Below are positions 22,754 to 26,425 of a stretch of DNA of 26,425 bases, one piece after another. Origin of the DNA: JALZDI01 sp965653225. GTDB taxonomy: Bacteria > Actinomycetota > Actinomycetes > Propionibacteriales > Nocardioidaceae. The translations under genes and the position numbers were made by a program. The number at the start of each line of letters is the position of its first letter. The first letter of the stretch is position 1. The notes below the pieces were generated by a model that had not been told where the DNA came from, did not search any database, and saw nothing but the letters and a program-made list of their open reading frames with translations. The stretch spans positions 1 through 26,425 of the forward strand of contig CBFGZI010000047.1 of assembly GCA_965653225.1 (NCBI GenBank), in the 5' to 3' direction.

Positions 22754-24325
22754 GTGACCGCGGAATCTCACGATCTGGTCCTCGTCGTCGACTTCGGCGC
22801 GCAGTACGCCCAGCTGATCGCCCGCCGGGTGCGGGAGGCGAAGGTCTACTCCGAGATCGTGCCGCACACCACACCGGTCGAGGAGATGCTCGCGCGCCGG
22901 CCGAAGGCGATCATCCTGTCCGGTGGCCCGCAGTCGGTCTACGCGCCCGAGGCGCCGAGTCTCGGCCCCGCTGTGTTCGAGGCCGGGGTGCCGGTGCTCG
23001 GGATCTGCTACGGCTTCCAGGCGATGGCGCGGGCGCTCGGCGGCGACGTCCGCCGTACCGGCCTGTCGGAGTTCGGGCGCACCGAGGTGACGGTCTCCCG
23101 GCCCGGCACGCTCCTGGCGGGCGTGCCCCGCGCGCACCGGGTGTGGATGAGCCACACCGATTCGGTCGTGGCGGCGCCCGAGGGCTTCGACACGCTGGCG
23201 GCCAGCGCGGGCGCGTCGGTGGCCGCGTTCGAGGACACCGGGCGGCGGCTGGCCGGCGTGCAGTGGCACCCCGAGGTTCTGCACACCGAGCACGGCCAGG
23301 AGGTGCTGTCGCACTTCCTGCTGGAGATCGCCGGCTGCCGGCCGACCTGGACCATGGTCAACATCGTCGACGAGTCGGTCGAGGCGATCCGCCGCGTCGT
23401 GGGCGACAAGCGGGTGCTGTGCGGGCTGTCCGGCGGTGTCGACTCCGCGGTGGCGGCGGCGCTGGTGCAGCGGGCGGTCGGTGACCAGCTGACCTGCGTG
23501 TTCGTCGACCACGGGCTGCTGCGGCAGGGCGAGGCCGAGCAGGTCGAGGCCGACTACGTGGCCGCGACGGGCGTCTCGCTGAAGGTGGTGGAGGCCTCGG
23601 AGCGTTTCCTCGACGCCCTCGCCGACGTGCGCGACCCGGAGGAGAAGCGCAAGATCATCGGCCGCGAGTTCATCCGGGTGTTCGAGGCCGCCGAGCGCGA
23701 GGTGGTCGCCGACGCCGGTGCCCAGGGCGAGCAGGTGGAGTTCCTGGTGCAGGGCACGCTGTACCCCGACGTGGTGGAGTCCGGCGGGGGAGAGGGCGCG
23801 GCCAACATCAAGTCGCACCACAACGTCGGCGGGCTGCCCGACGACCTGCAGTTCACGCTGGTCGAGCCGCTGCGGACGCTGTTCAAGGACGAGGTGCGGC
23901 TCGTCGGCGAGCAGCTCGGCCTGCCGCCGGAGATGGTGTGGCGGCACCCGTTCCCCGGCCCGGGCCTGGCGATCCGCATCGTCGGCGACGTCACCCGCGA
24001 ACGGCTGGAGGTGCTGCGCGCCGCCGACGCCATCGCGCGCGAGGAGGTGACCCGTGCCGGTCTCGACCGCGACATCTGGCAGTTCCCGGTGGTGCTGCTG
24101 GCCGACGTGCGGTCGGTCGGGGTGCAGGGCGACGGCCGGACGTACGGCCACCCGATCGTGCTGCGGCCGGTGACCTCCGAGGACGCCATGACCGCCGACT
24201 GGGCGCGTCTTCCCGTCGAGGTGCTCGAGCGCATCTCGACCCGCATCACCAACGAGGTCCGCGAGATCAACCGGGTCGTCGTCGACGTGACGAGCAAGCC
24301 GCCCGGCACCATCGAGTGGGAGTAG
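22754..24325 (+). CDS. guaA: GMP synthase (glutamine-hydrolysing)
   Basis: 523 aa two-domain enzyme making GMP from XMP, ATP and glutamine. The N-terminal class I glutamine amidotransferase carries VVDFGAQYAQLIARRVRE, LSGGPQSVY, nucleophile Cys85 in GICYGFQAMA, and His172/Glu174 in VQWHPEV. The ATP-pyrophosphatase domain has P-loop LSGGVDSAV (Ser226-Ser231), FVDHGLLRQGEAEQV and VQGTLYPDVVESGG. The dimerisation domain ends ITNEVREINRVVVDVTSKPPGTIEWE, the usual GuaA C-terminus. The start is GTG 22754, with GGAAGG at 22742-22747. It completes the guanine-nucleotide branch begun by guaB in the same neighbourhood, separated from it by the dehydrogenase-GMC operon. Confidence 0.98.
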   Translation: MTAESHDLVLVVDFGAQYAQLIARRVREAKVYSEIVPHTTPVEEMLARRPKAIILSGGPQSVYAPEAPSLGPAVFEAGVPVLGICYGFQAMARALGGDVRRTGLSEFGRTEVTVSRPGTLLAGVPRAHRVWMSHTDSVVAAPEGFDTLAASAGASVAAFEDTGRRLAGVQWHPEVLHTEHGQEVLSHFLLEIAGCRPTWTMVNIVDESVEAIRRVVGDKRVLCGLSGGVDSAVAAALVQRAVGDQLTCVFVDHGLLRQGEAEQVEADYVAATGVSLKVVEASERFLDALADVRDPEEKRKIIGREFIRVFEAAEREVVADAGAQGEQVEFLVQGTLYPDVVESGGGEGAANIKSHHNVGGLPDDLQFTLVEPLRTLFKDEVRLVGEQLGLPPEMVWRHPFPGPGLAIRIVGDVTRERLEVLRAADAIAREEVTRAGLDRDIWQFPVVLLADVRSVGVQGDGRTYGHPIVLRPVTSEDAMTADWARLPVEVLERISTRITNEVREINRVVVDVTSKPPGTIEWE

Positions 24326-24345
24326 CCGGGGTCGCGCGCCGCCGC

Positions 24346-24482
24346 AGTCGCGTGTCGGTTCTGGGTTCATGCCACGCGTCGCGGATGACACACGACTTCG
24401 GGGGCGCCGGCGTGGTCGCTCCGCCGCATCGGTCGCGTGTCACTTCTGGACACACGGCTCCCGGACGCGATGACACGCGACT
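24346..24482 (+). repeat. pair of 52-bp palindromic repeats (REP-like) after guaA
   Basis: Copy A is 24346-24397 and copy B is 24431-24482, same orientation, equal length, 85-bp period. Their outer 11-13 bp are nearly identical and the interior is less so. Copy B has perfect 11-bp inverted ends, GTCGCGTGTCA (24432-24442) and TGACACGCGAC (24471-24481); copy A has the same ends with one mismatch. Both contain GTGTC followed by TTCTGG, and B has an inner GTGTC-N7-GACAC. They occupy most of the gap between guaA and the tetR stop and could also end both convergent transcripts. Confidence 0.65.
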
Positions 24483-24505
24483 GCGCGGGCGGCGACGGGC
24501 CGACG

Positions 24506-25144
24506 TCAGGGGCCGGCGTGGCGCTCGACGTAGGCGCCGACCAGGCGGGTGATCCGGTCGGCGGTGGTCTCGACCGGCGCGCTCGGCCGGAGCAGGTGGC
24601 TGACCGAGAGCCGCACGATCGTGTCGGCCAGCGTGTCCAGGTGCTCGGGCGCCAGCTCTGGGTCGCGGGTGCGCAGGTGCTCGCGCACCAGCGCGATCGT
24701 GGCGTCGAGCAGCGGGCCCGAGCCGGTCGTGATGTAGGGCAGCAGGCTCTGCTCGCCGCTCTGTGAACCCGCCAGCACGGTGCGCAGCAGCGGGTTGGCG
24801 GCGCCGTGCCGGAGCGTGAACGTGATCGCGGCGCGCACGGAGTCCGCGATGTCCTCGTGCTCGTCGGCGTGCTCGATCACGCCGGCGTGGAACCGCTCCG
24901 CCTCACGTACGACGAGCGCCTCGCCGACCTCGTCCTTGGAGCCGAACTCCTTGTACAGCGTCTGCCGGCTCACCCCCACCCGAGTCGCCAGCGTGGTCAT
25001 CCGGACGTGCTCCCACCCGTCCTCGACAGTGACCGCGTACGCCTCGTCGAGGACCTCGTCGCGCAGTCGCGCCCGGAACCGCTGCCGGAACGACGAACCG
25101 GGCGGCGCGCTCGTGACGCCCCGGCTGGCCTGCTCACTGTCCAT
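24506..25144 (-). CDS. TetR/AcrR family transcriptional regulator
   Basis: 212 aa from ATG 25144. The N-terminal DNA-binding domain (about residues 20-70) has the helix-turn-helix TTLATRVGVSRQTLYKEFGSKDEV; the rest is an all-helical ligand-binding and dimerisation domain. On its own strand TACTGT lies exactly 7 nt before ATG, so the mRNA is probably leaderless. It is divergent from the MMPL transporter gene, with a perfect palindrome between the two. This suggests a local repressor controlling itself and the transporter, released by a small hydrophobic ligand. The ligand cannot be inferred. Confidence 0.9.
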   Translation of the reverse strand: MDSEQASRGVTSAPPGSSFRQRFRARLRDEVLDEAYAVTVEDGWEHVRMTTLATRVGVSRQTLYKEFGSKDEVGEALVVREAERFHAGVIEHADEHEDIADSVRAAITFTLRHGAANPLLRTVLAGSQSGEQSLLPYITTGSGPLLDATIALVREHLRTRDPELAPEHLDTLADTIVRLSVSHLLRPSAPVETTADRITRLVGAYVERHAGP

Positions 25145-25166
25145 GCCGTTTACAGTAGCAGCAAAA

Positions 25167-25188
25167 GTGTCAATGACACGTACGTCAT
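25167..25188. promoter_or_regulatory. putative TetR operator
   Basis: GTGTCA-A-TGACAC (25167-25179) is a perfect 13-bp palindrome, and ATGAC-N6-GTCAT (25173-25188) overlaps it. It lies 10 bp upstream of the tetR -10 box (25152-25157 on the minus strand) and 70 bp before the MMPL start, so binding there could repress both genes. Confidence 0.6.
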
Positions 25189-25257
25189 AGACGCCAATGT
25201 GGAAATCACGGCCACCAGCATGGTGTCATGTCCACTCCGGAACGAGGAGGCGCAGCC

Positions 25258-26425
25258 ATGGTCCGATGGGTCGACGCGATGCGTCGGACCTCGGTGGAGC
25301 GCCCGCGTCGCGTCCTGCTGGTCTGGGCGCTGCTGATCGCCGGCCTCGGCGTCCTCGGCCTGCAGGTGCAGGACCAGCTGAGCAGCTCGGTGCTGGAGGA
25401 GGTGCCCGGTACCCAGTCCTACGTCGCCGACCGGATGGACAGCCGCTACTTCGGCAACAGCGTCACCGTCCCGATCCTGCTCACCGGGCCCGAGCACGCG
25501 CTCGACGCACAGGGCCCCCGGCTGGTCAGGCAGCTCCGCGCCACCGGCCGGATGCGCACCCTCTCGCCCTGGGACACCTCCTCCGGCGCTCAGCGGCTGG
25601 CGCCGAAGCCCGGCGTCGCGATGATCTCCACCTCGGTCCAGGTGGCGCCCGGCACCGACCCGCAGGCGGTGCTGCCGCAGCTGCGCCGCACCGTCGACGG
25701 CGCGCTCTCGCCACCGGTCGAGGCGCACATCAGCGGCGTGCCGGCGATCGCACAGGCCCTGCAGACCGCCAGCATGGACGCCGCCCACGACGCCGAGAAG
25801 TGGGCCGTCCCCGCGCTGGTCATCGTGCTGCTGCTGGTGTTCCGCTCGCTGGTGGCGGCCGCGATCCCGCTCGTCGTCGGCGTCGCGACCGTCAGCGGCG
25901 GCTACGGCGCGCTCGTGCTGCTGTCGAGCCTGTTCGACATCAACATCTTCGCCAGCAACCTGGTCGCGATGATGGGCCTGGCGCTCGGCGTCGACTACAG
26001 CCTGCTGATCGTGTCCCGCTTCCGCGAGGAGCTGCGCGACGGCGCTGTCCCCGCTGCCGCGGCGGCCTCCGCGTCGGCGCGTACGGCCGGCCGCACGGTC
26101 GCGGTCGCCGGCGTCGCCCTGGTCAGCGCGATGGCGGTGGCCATGCTCATCACCCCCTCCAAGCTGCTGCTGTCGTCGGTGATCGGGGTGATGGTGGCCG
26201 GCGTGCTGGCGGCCGGCTCCGCCCTGCTCGTGCTCCCCGCGCTGCTGACGGTGCTCGGGGCCCACGTCGACCGCTGGTCCTGGGGCTCGCGCCGCCGGCG
26301 CCCCGCGGCCGCGACGCTGGCACGCCGGGCGCTGCGACGCCCCCTGTTCGCCGCCGCCGGCGCGCTCGCCGTGCTGCTCGGGCTGGTCGTGCCCGCGCTC
26401 GGTCTGAGCACCGGGCCGATGGACG
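25258..26425 (+). CDS. MMPL family (RND superfamily) transporter, 5' part only
   Basis: 389 codons are visible and the frame is open at the right edge. ATG 25258 has GAGGAGG (25244-25250) 7 nt upstream. A first membrane helix (LLVWALLIAGLGVLGL, about residues 19-34) is followed by an extracytoplasmic domain to about residue 175. A run of membrane helices follows, including WAVPALVIVLLLVF and MMGLALGVDYSLLIVSRFREEL; the Asp-Tyr of GVDYS is the proton-relay position of MMPL proteins. MMPL transporters export lipids or drugs driven by proton flow. The full protein is usually 700 or more residues, so about half is missing. The divergent TetR regulator suggests inducible efflux. Confidence 0.92.
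   Translation, partial: MVRWVDAMRRTSVERPRRVLLVWALLIAGLGVLGLQVQDQLSSSVLEEVPGTQSYVADRMDSRYFGNSVTVPILLTGPEHALDAQGPRLVRQLRATGRMRTLSPWDTSSGAQRLAPKPGVAMISTSVQVAPGTDPQAVLPQLRRTVDGALSPPVEAHISGVPAIAQALQTASMDAAHDAEKWAVPALVIVLLLVFRSLVAAAIPLVVGVATVSGGYGALVLLSSLFDINIFASNLVAMMGLALGVDYSLLIVSRFREELRDGAVPAAAAASASARTAGRTVAVAGVALVSAMAVAMLITPSKLLLSSVIGVMVAGVLAAGSALLVLPALLTVLGAHVDRWSWGSRRRRPAAATLARRALRRPLFAAAGALAVLLGLVVPALGLSTGPMD

Noticed and set aside
22613..24391. 592-codon minus-strand open frame opposite guaA
   Set aside because: No recognisable motifs; guaA on the plus strand is certain.

Overview
The window reads as a chromosomal core region of a high-G+C Gram-positive bacterium (Actinomycetota). Codon third positions are almost all G or C, many genes overlap through ATGA or GTGA junctions, and several genes have a TANNNT -10 box 6-7 nt before the start codon, as in leaderless actinobacterial transcripts. 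Gene order matches, as far as I recall it, the alr / tsaE / tsaB / rimI / tsaD / groES-groEL1 / sigD (shbA) / guaB / guaB3 / choD-like / guaA neighbourhood of Mycobacterium and Streptomyces. I cannot name the genus. There are no tRNA or rRNA genes, no CRISPR array, no insertion sequence and no prophage gene.

Layout. (1) 1-4155, plus strand: 3' end of the NAD(P)HX dehydratase gene, a multi-pass LytR-CpsA-Psr protein, alanine racemase and an alpha/beta hydrolase. (2) 4152-8173: the t6A tRNA-modification cluster, made of a GNAT-TsaE fusion, TsaB, RimI and TsaD, with a divergent GNAT gene inserted on the minus strand. Two six-codon mini-ORFs chained by ATGA overlaps link the hydrolase to the fusion gene. 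(3) 8170-12181: a CaCA-type cation exchanger, a NagZ-like GH3 lipoprotein and, convergent to it, a THUMP-like methyltransferase. (4) 12196-14480: groES-groEL under a CIRCE/HrcA operator, with large hairpins between the two genes and a strong hairpin after them. (5) 14490-16117: a SigD/ShbA-type ECF sigma factor and its membrane anti-sigma factor. (6) 16183-18909: guaB (IMP dehydrogenase) and a GuaB3-type paralogue that has His where IMPDH has its catalytic Cys. (7) 18913-22345: a probable operon of succinate-semialdehyde-type dehydrogenase and a ChoD-like GMC oxidoreductase with a CxxCxxCxxxC motif. (8) 22346-22753: a 408-bp gap packed with hairpins. (9) guaA, then a pair of 52-bp palindromic repeats. 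(10) a TetR regulator divergent from an MMPL transporter that runs off the right edge.

Functionally the window combines cell-wall precursor and glycopolymer genes (alr, LCP, NagZ), tRNA t6A37 synthesis, chaperonin, guanine-nucleotide synthesis (guaB, guaB3, guaA) and stress or growth-phase control (CIRCE, sigma/anti-sigma pair). No whole new gene system stands out. The most unusual signals are non-coding or at gene junctions: the 17-nt ATGA relay at 4152-4189, the multi-hairpin element upstream of guaA, the 24346-24482 repeat pair, the groES-groEL hairpins and the repeated GTGACAC boxes before the dehydrogenase operon.
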